A stretch of DNA of 64,000 bases from Oryza sativa Japonica Group (lineage: Eukaryota; Streptophyta; Magnoliopsida; Poales; Poaceae). Location: contig NC_089035.1 in the NCBI RefSeq assembly GCF_034140825.1, positions 35,499,501 to 35,563,500 on the forward strand. Direction: 5' to 3'. The position numbers and the translations under genes are program-made. The stretch's first letter is position 1. Every line of letters starts with the position of its first letter. The notes beneath the pieces are model-generated. The model made no database searches. It had not been told where the DNA came from and saw nothing but the letters and a program-made list of their open reading frames with translations. Shown piece by piece: positions 27,315 to 39,875 of this stretch.

Positions 27315-27923
27315 GGGCATTTACAATGCTCCTAGGTGGCGTTCAGCCTCAAAGGAAGCAATGCCATTTTCAGTGCCATGTCATCTATGTGTGTAGCCAA
27401 GCGAGGACCGAGTGACCAAAGTTGGTCACCCGTTCTTGGCTGAAAAGCCTGTCAAATGCAGAGGAGAGGAGAGGAGAGAGAGAGAGCGTGTTGGGAATAA
27501 AAATCACAGGAGAGAGAGAGCCGCCGCCGCCCGACGCCGGCGCCGCTCCAAGTCGTCCGCTCGTCGGCGCCGAGATCCGCCCGGCCGCCTCTCCGCCGGG
27601 TGCCACGCCGTGGTGGAAGGCTGCCTCTCCGTCCCGCCGCTCGACCGCCCCCTGCCTCTCCGCCCGGCGTCGTGGCCCCTCGTGCCGCCGGCGAAGTCGC
27701 CGCGGGATCTGCCTCACCGCCCGGGCTGCCCCGCCGGCCGCCGCCACTGCTCGACCACCCCGCCCGCCGCCACCGCTCACGACGCGGAGGCCGGATCCGA
27801 GCGTCGGCGCGCCGGCCGCCTCTCCGCCTGGCCGGCTGTGCTCCGCCGCCAGCCACCGCCGCTCGACCCCGCCATCGCCGCTCAGAGAGCTCACTAGTAC
27901 CACTTGTTGAGAGACAGAGTAGT
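27315..27923. mobile_element. Left part of a PIF/Tourist-like element with GC-rich interior (interrupted)
   Basis: It starts gggcatttacaatgc directly after TTA (27312-27314). Unit 2 holds the complete element (57065-57853). Here a gypsy LTR begins at 27924, so only the first 609 bases remain. The interior from about 27510 to 27890 is very GC-rich, with overlapping open frames in all directions and no recognised domain. Confidence 0.7.
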
Positions 27924-30900
27924 TGTCACACCCTGAAAATTCAAAATATATAAATTGTTGTTTAATTGGAATTTCTAGAATTTATTTTAAAAGTCTTGAA
28001 GAGAAGATCTAAGTTTAATTAATAAATTCCAATATAAAATGGGGCCAGATAAAATTTCATTAAATACTTTGCTTAATTCTATAATTCCTAGATTTTTCTG
28101 GGATTTATTTGAGCTAAGAAAGTATTTTTAATAAATGGAATTGCATTTAAGAAATAATTTAAATTGAAAAAGGTTTTAAAAAGTCTTCTTTTGGCTTTGG
28201 GCCGAAAGTCGGCCCAAAACCCTTCTCTCTCTCCTCGGCCCAGCCGGCCCAGTCCGCAGCCGCGCGCGCGCGCGTTCGGTCGCTGACAGGTGGGTCCCAC
28301 CTGTCGGGATCGTCGTCCTCCTCCGGCCGAAACCCTAGTTTCGTCGCCGCCGCCGCCGCTTTCCAATCCGGCCGCTCCTTTCCTTCTCCGGCCGAATCAA
28401 AAGAGGGGAAATGATCCTCGGGATCTCCTCTACCTTTTCTCCTTTGGAAACTTCGGCTAAATCGGTTTGGAATGAGTTTGATTCGAGTTCGAATCGGATC
28501 GGCTTTCCTCTCTCCAAGCCCGAGCTTTCCTTTGCCGTTGCCGCAGCCGTGGGCCTTTGCCGCCGCCTCCGAGCCCCTTTAAAAGGCTCCCCGGTGTCTC
28601 CTCTACCCGTCGCCACCTTCGCCTTCGCCTCTCGTCGTCGGAAGAGCCCTAGCGCTGTGTGCCCTAGCTTCGCCGTCGCCGCCGTCGCTCCAGCCGTGCG
28701 CCGCCGTCGCTCCAGCCGTCGCCGTCGCTCGGGAAGACCGCCGTCGTGGTCGCCAAGTCGCCGCCGTCCTCGTCCGCCTCTTCGCTGCCGTCGGAGATCG
28801 CCGGAGCTTCATCGCCGTCGACAACCCGAAGGTTTCCGCCGTTTCCTCCTCGTCGCCGTCGTCGTTCGTTGTTCCTCCGCCGTCGCTTTGGTCGCCGGTG
28901 AGTTCGCCGTGCCGTCCGCTACCCGTTGGTGCCTTCCATTCGCGCCGCCGTGCCGTCGTTCGCCGGCGAGCATGCAAGCCCGAGCCGCCGAGCCGCCGCC
29001 GCCAGTGGTGACGTCATCGCTGACGTCATCGGGGCCGTTCGCTGTGAGCCGGTCGTGGACCGATCGATCTTGGCCGTCCGATTTGGATGGGTTGATCTCG
29101 GCCGTCCGTTCGCGTGAACCGTCGCCCGTGCACCCGGTCCACCGAAACCCTAGCCCGCTGACGCAATAATCCTCCTTTTCCTTTTCAAAAATAATTCATT
29201 ATTGCGTCATAATTCAATTTAAACCGATTTAAGTGTTTTAATCCGATTTAATCTTCAAAAATTCATAACTAATTCATCTTAGCTCCGATTTAGTTGGTTC
29301 AAGTCTCTAAATTTTTCTAAAATTGAGATCTACACATTAAAAATATCCACATGTACTGTTCATGCTTGTTTATGTGCTGTTTTGGTGATTTTGCTTCTTT
29401 TTGTTTAGATTCCGTCGTTTCCGGAGAGTCCGTTTTCGCCGGAGAAGAGTTTGAAGAGTTCCAAGGCCAGCAAGGCAAGTCACACAGATCCCAAACAACC
29501 CTTTGAGCATGTTGATCCTATTTAAAGCTATTGTTTCTTTTCAACTATTGCATTTATTTTCGAATGTCATTGGGTGGAATTAACCTATTGTTTGTTATAG
29601 CCCTTTTGTTCTTGTTTACCTTATTCCTTGATACCTTGGGTTATTATAATTTGACTAGTTGAGCTTTATTTATATTGGTTCAACTAGATATTAGAAATAA
29701 TTGCTTAGCCCTGCTTAGAAACATTAGCACACTTATGGGATAACTAATGACTCACTATTATTTCATGATGGCTTATTGATAGTTCACGATGGTCAATCGT
29801 GATTAGTTAATTAATTAATGTGCCAACTAAAACCTGATAATGGTGGGTTATGAGCACATGATTTTGATGGTCGTGCTCATGACAATTAAGGACCGGTTCA
29901 CGAGTTTCGGTTGTGAAACATTAATCGTGCCAACCACAAGCCAGCATGGGCAACGGCTTTATCTTTTGTATAGCATAGTTCATTGCGGGGCACCAGACTG
30001 AGAAGTGGCGGAGATAAGCCCACGGGGGTCGCTGGGGAGTCCATGCCTTGTTTATAAGGGGGTGATTATGATCCAGGAAGGTGTGCTGCAGTGGATTATG
30101 TTGTATGAGGGATACTGTCACAACTCCTTTCCGAGGTACCGTGGTGGTATTGAGGCACATGGTGACATGATGTGGGGTTGTGTCTTGTGGGTACAGTGGT
30201 ACACCTCTGATCAGAGTAAAACTATTCGAATAGCCGTGCCCGCGGTTATGGGCGGGTCTAACAATGTCTTTCGTGATTAGTCTCACCCTTCTCACCATAA
30301 TAAATGATGCTATAACTGGTAATAATGTGATTAGCTCCTGGTTTGGAATGGTATATTCCTGGTTTGGAGATAGAACTGTGCAGCCGGGGTGGTTGTTCAG
30401 AATGGTTGGGCCTATACAACAGGGTATGTTGTATAGCGTTGGATTAATATTGTTTAATACTTAACTGTTTTACTAAATTCTCAAATGTTTGCTAAATGCT
30501 GCTTTTGCAAATGAAACCCTATTATGCCATCCTTTGTTATCCTGTGCACTTGCATATTTGCTGCGTGGCTTGCTGAGTATGTCATATACTCACCTTGCAA
30601 TCATTCATCAGAGGAAGAGTTCTACAATGAGGCTGATGGTGTGGAGGATTAGGTGTAGCCTTGGTCAAGCTGCCTGTGGAGTGGAGCCGTCTGCGCCGTT
30701 TATCTTATTTTCCGCTGCTTAGATTTTTATTGTTTGAGAGGAACTATCTACCTCTGTAATGACATTTTATACGCTTATTAATTAGAGTAATAATTGTACT
30801 CTATTATCAATTTGTTATTGTGTGCCTCGGCTGATTCCTGGACGAGGGTTCACACACATGTAAGCGTTTGGAATTTTGGATAGAAATTCCGGGCGTGACA
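27924..30900 (+). mobile_element. Ty3/gypsy chromovirus, first LTR (2977 bp)
   Basis: It starts tgtcacaccctg and ends gggcgtgaca, followed at once by a primer-binding site (tggtatcagagc, the initiator-Met tRNA type common in plants). The identical length and near-identical sequence recur at 36899-39875. The bases before it, gtagt, are the expected 5-base target, also seen at the empty site in unit 2. A GC-rich block occupies roughly 28200-29160; open frames in it are compositional. Confidence 0.95.
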
Positions 30901-33900
30901 AGTTGGTATCAGAGCTCCCTTGACCCTAGGTTATGCCAAATGGTTACCCATAGAAGCCTTCTAAAAATATTGGAAAAGTAGAACTGTTCTCCTCCCTTTC
31001 TCTTTTAATTAAACCAAACTAATGGCACATGCACTTCATAAATCTCTTTTAATGGTTCTCATTCAAAATTTATTCCAGTGTTATTAGTACTGTACATCTA
31101 TTACTGTACTAATGGCTTATTTATCAGCAAAAGTTTTACAATGTTGTTTTATTTAATCTTGTTGCAATAAAATAAATTTAGCATGACGATTTTATAACTT
31201 GATTTTATTTCTTTTGGAACCTGTTATTCAAAAGTACAAAACTTGTGACCTTGTTTTCAACTATTTCAACTCATCTTGCAAGCTTGGTTTACTTTATTTA
31301 CTTACTTTTTATCTTGATTTTCTAACTTTATTCAAATTAATCCAAAAACTTGTGCTGTTAATTGGATAGATGTCTTAACTCCCTCCTTTCACTTGTCTTT
31401 AGATGCCGCGCTACAAGCCTGAGTACTTGTTTGGTGTTGAGGGTTTTGTCCAGGAGTTGCGTACGATGTCCTTTGTCATTGGATTTGGGAATGCCCCTTT
31501 TTATACCCAGATTCCTCATTATCGTCATGAAGAGAAGTGCCGAGTCAAAGTCACCTTGAACAGCAATAGTGAAGAGGTCCCCTCAGTGATGTTCGAAGCT
31601 GGAGGAAGAAATTACATCCATGCATGTCAGGAGGTGGCAAGGATCGCCATAGGAGAGCTCCGTGATCGCTACAGTGATCAGTTGGCCGACACTGAGTATC
31701 GCTACCATCCTCGTCAACCTCAGGGAAGTGACCGTGGCAGCTACCTTGAGACTGAAGGAATTGAGAATGATGCTACCACAAGGCATTTGGTTGAGATGCT
31801 GTGGGCTATGGATGAAAGTCGTGCGGAGACTGTGTTAGCGGCTCAAGATCGTGAAGACCGGAATCGTGGTAAGATTTGCAAGTTAGAAGACAAGGTGGAT
31901 CGTTTGGAGAAGGAATTAGCTGCGTTGAAGGGAGAAGCACCGCCGCAGAAGGCCAGGGTTCGTCTCACCGCAAGGAAGAGAGCTCTATTTGTCCCTCGCT
32001 ATCAATTGGCGCCAAAGGTTCGTGTGGTGGAAAAAGAAGTTGCCCCAACCCTAGCAGATCCTCCGGTCATCATCATAAGTGATGATGAAGAAGAAGGATC
32101 CAAGCGCACCCGTTCCAAGATTGAGTGGGTAGCAACTCAAGATGATGAAGACGAGCCGAATGAGCCTTCAATCGACCTCCGATGCTCGGAAGAACTAGAG
32201 TGACTTGTTAAGTCGTAGTCTTAGATCGTTGTGTTAGTTTGCTTGTTTTAAGTTTGCTTGTGTGTGTCTCGCGTGTGATTTACATCAGTGGTGGGATGTA
32301 AGTGCATGCGTTTGTTTGCTTTTGAGTGTTAGGAAGTTGGAGAGTTTAGTGGTGTGAGAGTCTTCAGTTTGTAATAATAAAACTCAGTTAAGATCAATAA
32401 AAGTTAAAGTAATTCTCTGTCCTAAGTAGTTTCCCCTGGTTTCTCTTCTTGTGCCCTGTCCATGCCAGATGGTGAATACTCGCAGCAACGGGAATGGTCC
32501 CAACAATCCCAATAATAACAATGGAGAGAACCCCACTCTTGCTCAAGTTCTTGCTCAACAGACTCAGCTTATGAACATGATGATGCAACAACTTCAGAAT
32601 CAGCAGAACCAAGGAAATAACCATGTACCTCCTCAGAATAAGTTAGCAGAATTTCTTCGTGTGAGGCCGCCTGTTTTCTCTAGTACCACTAATCCTGTTG
32701 AAGCTGGTGATTGGCTGCATGCCATAGAGAAGAAGTTGGATTTACTTCAGTGCACTGATCAGGAGAAGGTTTCATTTGCATCGCATCAGTTGCATGGCCC
32801 TGCCTCTGAATGGTGGGATCACTTCCGCCTGAATAGGATTACTGCTGAACCTATCACTTGGCTTGAATTCGCCGCTGCTTTCCGAAAGACGCATATACCA
32901 TCAGGAGTAGTGTCTCTCAAGAAGAAGGAGTTCAGGTCGCTTACTCAGGGATCTCGCTCTGTTACGGAGTATCTGCACGAGTTCAATCGTCTTGCTCGTT
33001 ATGCTCCGGAAGATGTGCGCAATGATGAAGAGCGCCAGGAGAAGTTCTTGGAAGGACTTAATGATGAGCTTTCTTACCCACTCATGACTGGAGATTATCC
33101 TGATTTCCAGAAGTTAGTGGATAAGGCTATTCGTCAGGAGGACAAGTACAATCGCATGGAGCAGAAGAAACGCCGGATTGCTCACTTCAAGGCACAACAG
33201 GGGAGTAATCAGAAGCCGCGTCTTACTTTAGGACCCCAGCCTATGCCACAGGGAGGTTCTTCGTCTGTTGTTCATCCGCAACGTCAGTTCTTCAACAACA
33301 ATGCTGGCAACAACATCCGCAATCAAGCTCCACGCCCTGTTGCAGCTTCAACACAGCAACAGCCTGCCAAGAGGGAGCAAGGCAGCAAGCTTGTGGTGTG
33401 TTTCAACTGTGGAGACCCAGGACATTATGCTGACAAGTGTCCGAAGCCTCGACGTGTGAAGGTTGTCCCTGCCCAGAACAACTCTACTGTACCAGCATCA
33501 AAGGCTCGTGTCAATCATGTCGCTGCTGCAGAAGCTCAAGATGCTCCAGATGTGATTTTGGGTACGTTCCCTGTTAACTCAGTTCCTGCAACAGTACTTT
33601 TCGATTCTGGTGCTACACATTCATTCTTATCTATGAGTTTTGCGGGAAATCATGGGATGGAAGTAGAAGATCTTAGACGTCCTTTGATGGTTAGTACCCC
33701 AAGTAATCAAGCACTCTCTTTGCAACGTAGCCCCTCTGTCAGAATAGAAATTAAGGGAGTACCATTTCTGGCCAATCTTATCCTGTTAGAATCCAAAGAC
33801 CTTGATGTCATCCTAGGGATGGACTGGTTAGCCAGACATAAAGGTGTGATAGACTGTGCCAACAGAAAAGTAACTCTCACCAGCAATGATGGTCGAGTTG

Positions 33901-36898
33901 TAACTGTTCATGCATTGTCATCTGAGTCTTTAAGGTCAAGACTGAACCAGATAACTTTGGAAGAGATTCCTATAGTCCGGGAGTATCCTGATGTGTTCCC
34001 AGATGATTTACCTGGTATGCCGCCTAAAAGGGATATAGAGTTCAGAATAGATTTGGTACCTGGAACAACTCCGATCCATAAGAGACCTTATAGAATGGCA
34101 GCCAATGAGTTGGCAGAAGTCAAGAGGCAAGTAGATGATTTGCTACAGAAAGGATACATCAGACCAAGTTCGTCACCATGGGGAGCTCCAGTTATTTTTG
34201 TGGAAAAGAAAGACCATACCCAGAGAATGTGTGTGGATTATCGTGCATTAAATGATGTGACTATCAAGAATAAGTATCCGCTACCCAGAATTGATGATTT
34301 GTTTGATCAGCTTAAAGGTGCCACTGTTTTCTCCAAGATAGATCTTCGATCAGGGTATCACCAGTTGAGAATCAAAGAGGAAGATATATCTAAGACAGCT
34401 TTTACCACTAGGTATGGGTTGTTCGAATGTACTGTTATGTCTTTTGGACTTACCAATGCCCCTGCTTTCTTCATGAATTTGATGAATAAGGTGTTTATGG
34501 AATACCTAGACAAGTTTGTGGTGGTCTTTATTGATGATATTCTTATCTACTCTCGAACCAAAGAAGAGCATGAAGAACATCTTCGCCTTGCATTGGAGAA
34601 GCTACGAGAACATCAACTGTATGCTAAGTTTAGCAAGTGTGAATTTTGGTTGTCTGAAGTGAAATTCCTTGGTCACGTCATCTCAGCAGGAGGAGTTGCC
34701 GTCGATCCTAGTAATGTGGAATCCGTAACTAATTGGAAGCAACCAAAGACAGTTTCAGAGATTCGCAGTTTCCTAGGCCTCGCAGGATATTATCGAAGGT
34801 TTATAGAGAATTTCTCTAAGATTGCTAAGCCCATGACACGATTGCTTCAGAAAGATGTGAAGTACAAGTGGTCGGAAGAATGTGAGCAGAGTTTTCAAGA
34901 GTTGAAGAGTCGCTTAATATCAGCTCCTATTTTGATTTTACCTGATCCAAAGAAGGGTTTCCAGGTGTATTGCGATGCATCCAAACTTGGGTTAGGTTGT
35001 GTTCTGATGCAAGATGGGAAGGTGGTTGCCTATGCATCTCGTCAGTTACGTCCGCATGAGAAGAACTACCCTACTCATGATCTTGAGTTAGCTGCAGTAG
35101 TTCATGCGTTGAAAATTTGGCGTCATTATCTTTTCGGTACTCGTACAGAGGTGTACACCGATCACAAGAGTTTAAAGTATATCTTTACTCAGCCGGATCT
35201 GAACATGAGACAACGGAGATGGTTGGAATTAATTAAGGATTATGACATGGGAATTCATTATCACCCAGGAAAGGCTAATGTTGTAGCAGACGCTCTTAGC
35301 AGAAAAGGCTATTGCAATGCTACAGACGGACGACAGTTGCCATTGGAATTATGCAAGGAATTTGAAAGATTAAATTTGGGAATTGTCAGTAGAGGTTTCG
35401 TTGCAGCCTTAGAAGCGAAGCCCACTCTAATTGATCAAGTTAGAGAAGCCCAAATTAATGATCCTGATATTCAATAGATCAAGAAGAATATGAGAAGAGG
35501 AAAAGCTATCGGTTTCTTGGAAGATGAGCAAGGAACTGTATGGTTGGGTGAGAGAATTTGTGTCCCCGACAACAAAGATTTAAAAGATGCAATTCTGAAA
35601 GAAGCTCATGATACTTTATACTCCATTCACCCTGGTAGTACTAAGATGTACCAGGATCTCAAGGAAAGATTTTGGTGGGCAAGTATGAAGCGTGAAATCG
35701 CAGAATACGTAGCAGTATGTGATGTTTGTCAGCGAGTCAAGGCAGAACATCAGAAACCTGCCGGTTTGTTGCAGCCTTTGAAGATTCCTGAATGGAAATG
35801 GGAAGAAATTGGTATGGATTTTATCACTGGTTTACCCAGAACATCATCAGGCCATGATTCTATTTGGGTGATAGTCGACAGACTTACCAAAGTGGCTCAT
35901 TTTATTCCGGTAAAAACAACCTATTCTGGAAGTCGCTTGGCGGAATTGTATATGGCAAGGATTGTGTGTTTGCATGGCGTTCCTAAGAAGATAGTGTCTG
36001 ATCGAGGCAGTTAGTTTACTTCAAATTTTTGGAAGAAACTTCAGGAAGAGATGGGTTCTAAGCTGAATTTTAGTACTGCTTATCATCCGCAGATAGACGG
36101 ACAAACCGAAAGGGTGAATCAGATTTTGGAAGACATGTTGAGAGCTTGTGCTTTAGACTTCGGTGGAAGTTGGGATAAGAATTTACCCTATGCAGAATTT
36201 TCGTACAATAACAGTTATCAAGCTAGTCTTCAGATGGCTCCTTACGAAGCACTGTATGGTCGGAAGTGCCGCACTCCGCTTTTGTGGGATCAAACGGGAG
36301 AACGTCAGATTTTCGGGACGGATATCCTAAGGGAAGCAGAAGAAAAGGTAAAGATCATTCAAGAAAGATTGCGAGTGGCTCAATCTCGTCATAAGAGTTA
36401 TGCCGATAATCGCCGTAGAGATTTGAGTTTTGAAGAAGGAGATTACGTGTATCTTCGTGTCACGCCTTTTCGAGGTGTTCATCGTTTCCACACCAAAGGA
36501 AAATTGGCACCGCGTTTTGTGGGACCTTATAAGATTGTCAGTAGAAGAGGAGAGGTTGCTTATCAGTTGGAGTTACCTCAATCTTTGGCAGGAGTCCATA
36601 ATGTGTTCCATGTGTCGCAATTGAAGAAGTGTTTAAGGGTACCTACCGAAGAAGCTAATCTTGAACAGATAGAAGTCCAAGAGGATCTGACCTATGTTGA
36701 AAAACCAATCCGTATCTTGGAAACAAATGAGAGAAGAACCAGGAATCGAGTTTTCCGTTTTTGCAAAGTCCAGTGGAGTAATCACTCGGAAGAAGAGTCA
36801 ACTTGGGAACGAGAAGATGAATTGAAGTCAGCTCATCCGCATCTGTTCGCCAGTTCTTCCGAATCTCGAGGACGAGATTCTGTTTAAGGGGGTAGGTT
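30901..36898 (+). mobile_element. Ty3/gypsy chromovirus (Tekay/Del, RIRE3/RIRE8-like) internal region
   Basis: Fossil element, nearly whole, with about two interruptions in its coding region. Parts in order: primer-binding site at 30901, an extra ORF before gag (about 31.4-32.2 kb), gag with a CCHC zinc knuckle (about 32.5-33.5 kb), aspartic protease (about 33.6 kb), reverse transcriptase (about 34.1-34.7 kb), RNase H (about 34.9-35.3 kb), integrase (about 35.5-36.5 kb), a C-terminal chromodomain (about 36.7-36.85 kb), then a polypurine tract just before 36899. Chromodomain plus long LTRs place it among Tekay/Del chromoviruses. The rice family name is my best guess. LTR divergence of about 0.3% suggests insertion on the order of 0.1 million years ago, using a commonly assumed rice LTR rate. 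Confidence 0.9.
31403..32203 (+). CDS. Accessory ORF upstream of gag in the gypsy element (266 aa)
   Basis: Part of the fossil element. An open frame of 266 residues with a predicted coiled coil in its middle (heptad-like Leu/Lys/Glu pattern, about residues 150-175), a basic patch (about 183-195) and an acidic tail rich in Asp/Glu (about 226-260). I recall that rice RIRE3/RIRE8-type elements carry such an orf0 before gag. Its function is unknown. The second partial copy (40378-41178) encodes the same protein. Confidence 0.7.
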   Translation: MPRYKPEYLFGVEGFVQELRTMSFVIGFGNAPFYTQIPHYRHEEKCRVKVTLNSNSEEVPSVMFEAGGRNYIHACQEVARIAIGELRDRYSDQLADTEYRYHPRQPQGSDRGSYLETEGIENDATTRHLVEMLWAMDESRAETVLAAQDREDRNRGKICKLEDKVDRLEKELAALKGEAPPQKARVRLTARKRALFVPRYQLAPKVRVVEKEVAPTLADPPVIIISDDEEEGSKRTRSKIEWVATQDDEDEPNEPSIDLRCSEELE

Positions 36899-39875
36899 TG
36901 TCACACCCTGAAAATTCAAAATATATAAATTGTTGTTTAATTGGAATTTCTAGAATTTATTTTAAAAGTCTTGAAGAGAAGATCTAAGTTTAATTAATAA
37001 ATTCCAATATAAAATGGGGCCAGATAAAATTTCATTAAATACTTTGCTTAATTCTATAATTCCTAGATTTTTCTGGGATTTATTTGAGCTAAGAAAGTAT
37101 TTTTAATAAATGGAATTGCATTTAAGAAATAATTTAAATTGAAAAAGGTTTTAAAAAGTCTTCTTTTGGCTTTGGGCCGAAAGTCGGCCCAAAACCTTTC
37201 TCTCTCTCCTCGGCCCAGCCGGCCCAGTCCGCAGCCGCGCGCGCGCGCGTTCGGTCGCTGACAGGTGGGTCCCACCTGTCGGGATCGTCGTCCTCCTCCG
37301 GCCGAAACCCTAGTTTCGTCGCCGCCGCCGCCGCTTTCCAATCCGGCCGCTCCTTTCCTTCTCCGGCCGAATCAAAAGAGGGGAAATGATCCTCGGGATC
37401 TCCTCTACCTTTTCTCCTTTGGAAACTTCGGCTAAATCGGTTTGGAATGAGTTTGATTCGAGTTCGAATCGGATCGGCTTTCCTCTCTCCAAGCCTGAGC
37501 TTTCCTTTGCCGTTGCCACAGCCGTGGGCCTTTGCCGCCGCCTCCGAGCCCCTTTAAAAGGCTCCCCGGTGTCTCCTCTACCCGTCGCCACCTTCGCGTT
37601 CGCCTCTCGTCGTCGGAAGAGCCCTAGCGCCGTGTGCCCTAGCTTCGCCGTCGCCGCCGTCGCTCCAGCCGTGCGCCGCCGTCGCTCCAGCCGTCGCCGT
37701 CGCTCGGGAAGACCGCCGTCGTGGTCGCCAAGTCGCCGCCGTCCTCGTCCGCCTCTTCGCTGCCGTCGGAGATCGCCGGAGCTTCGTCGCCGTCGACAAC
37801 CCGAAGGTTTCCGCCGTTTCCTTCTCGTCGCCGTCGTCGTTCGTTGTTCCTCCGCCGTCGCTTTGGTCGCCGGTGAGTTCGCCGTGCCGTCCGCTACCCG
37901 TTGGTGCCTTCCGTTCGCGCCGCCGTGCCGTCGTTCGCCGGCGAGCATGCAAGCCCGAGCCGCCGAGCCGCCGCCGCCAGTGGTGACGTCATCGCTGACG
38001 TCATCGGGGCCGTTCGCTGTGAGCCGGTCGTGGACCGATCGATCTTGGCCGTCCGATTTGGATGGGTTGATCTCGGCCGTCCGTTCGCGTGAACCGTCGC
38101 CCGTGCACCCGGTCCACCGAAACCCTAGCCCGCTGACGCAATAATCCTCCTTTTCCTTTTCAAAAATAATTCATTATTGCGTCATAATTCAATTTAAACC
38201 GATTTAAGTGTTTTAATCCGATTTAATCTTCAAAAATTCATAACTAATTCATCTTAGCTCCGATTTAGTTGGTTCAAGTCTCTAAATTTTTCTAAAATTG
38301 AGATCTACACATTAAAAATATCCACATGTACTGTTCATGCTTGTTTATGTGCTGTTTTGGTGATTTTGCTTCTTTTTGTTTAGATTCCGTCGTTTCCGGA
38401 GAGTCCGTTTTCGCCGGAGAAGAGTTTGAAGAGTTCCAAGGCCAGCAAGGCAAGTCACACAGATCCCAAACAACCCTTTGAGCATGTTGATCCTATTTAA
38501 AGCTATTGTTTCTTTTCAACTATTGCATTTATTTTCGAATGTCATTGGGTGGAATTAACCTATTGTTTGTTATAGCCCTTTTGTTCTTGTTTACCTTATT
38601 CCTTGATACCTTGGGTTATTATAATTTGACTAGTTGAGCTTTATTTATATTGGTTCAACTAGATATTAGAAATAATTGCTTAGCCCTGCTTAGAAACATT
38701 AGCACACTTATGGGATAACTAATGACTCACTATTATTTCATGATGGCTTATTGATAGTTCACGATGGTCAATCGTGATTAGTTAATTAATTAATGTGCCA
38801 ACTAAAACCTGATAATGGTGGGTTATGAGCACATGATTTTGATGGTCGTGCTCATGACAATTAAGGACCGGTTCACGAGTTTCGGTTGTGAAACATTAAT
38901 CGTGCCAACCACAAGCCAGCATGGGCAACGGCTTTATCTTTTGTATAGCATAGTTCATTGCGGGGCACCAGACTGAGAAGTGGCGGAGATAAGCCCACGG
39001 GGGTCGCTGGGGAGTCCATGCCTTGTTTATAAGGGGGTGATTATGATCCAGGAAGGTGTGCTGCAGTGGATTATGTTGTATGAGGGATACTGTCACAACT
39101 CCTTTCCGAGGTACCGTGGTGGTATTGAGGCACATGGTGACATGATGTGGGGTTGTGTCTTGTGGGTACAGTGGTACACCTCTGATCAGAGTAAAACTAT
39201 TCGAATAGCCGTGCCCGCGGTTATGGGCGGGTCTAACAATGTCTTTCGTGATTAGTCTCACCCTTCTCACCATAATAAATGATGCTATAACTGGTAATAA
39301 TGTGATTAGCTCCTGGTTTGGAATGGTATATTCCTGGTTTGGAGATAGAACTGTGCAGCCGGGGTGGTTGTTCAGAATGGTTGGGCCTATACAACAGGGT
39401 ATGTTGTATAGCGTTGGATTAATATTGTTTAATACTTAACTGTTTTACTAAATTCTCAAATGTTTGCTAAATGCTGCTTTTGCAAATGAAACCCTATTAT
39501 GCCATCCTTTGTTATCCTGTGCACTTGCATATTTGCTGCGTGGCTTGCTGAGTATGTCATATACTCACCTTGCAATCATTCATCAGAGGAAGAGTTCTAC
39601 AATGAGGCTGATGGTGTGGAGGATTAGGTGTAGCCTTGGTCAAGCTGCCTGTGGAGTGGAGCCGTCTGCGCCGTTTATCTTATTTTCCGCTGCTTAGATT
39701 TTTATTGTTTGAGAGGAACTATCTACCTCTGTAATGACATTTTATACGCTTATTAATTAGAGTAATAATTGTACTCTATTATCAATTTGTTATTGTGTGC
39801 CTCGGCTGATTCCTGGACGAGGGTTCACACACATGTAAGCGTTTGGAATTTTGGATAGAAATTCCGGGCGTGACA
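36899..39875 (+). mobile_element. Ty3/gypsy chromovirus, second LTR (2977 bp)
   Basis: Same termini and length as the first LTR. By eye I count about eight substitutions between the two, all in the first kilobase. It is followed not by a target duplication but by another primer-binding site, so it serves as 3' LTR of the first unit and 5' LTR of the second. Confidence 0.95.

Noticed and set aside
27385-27953. Proline/arginine-rich frames of 117-172 codons after UBC-A (and at 57135-57777 after UBC-C)
   Set aside because: They lie inside a defined transposable element and are open on both strands because of ccg-type repeats. Not called as genes.
28411-29169. 252-codon frame rich in Arg/Ser/Pro
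   Set aside because: It lies entirely within the gypsy LTR and recurs in the second LTR. LTRs do not code for proteins in this family, and the frame reflects cgccg repeats.
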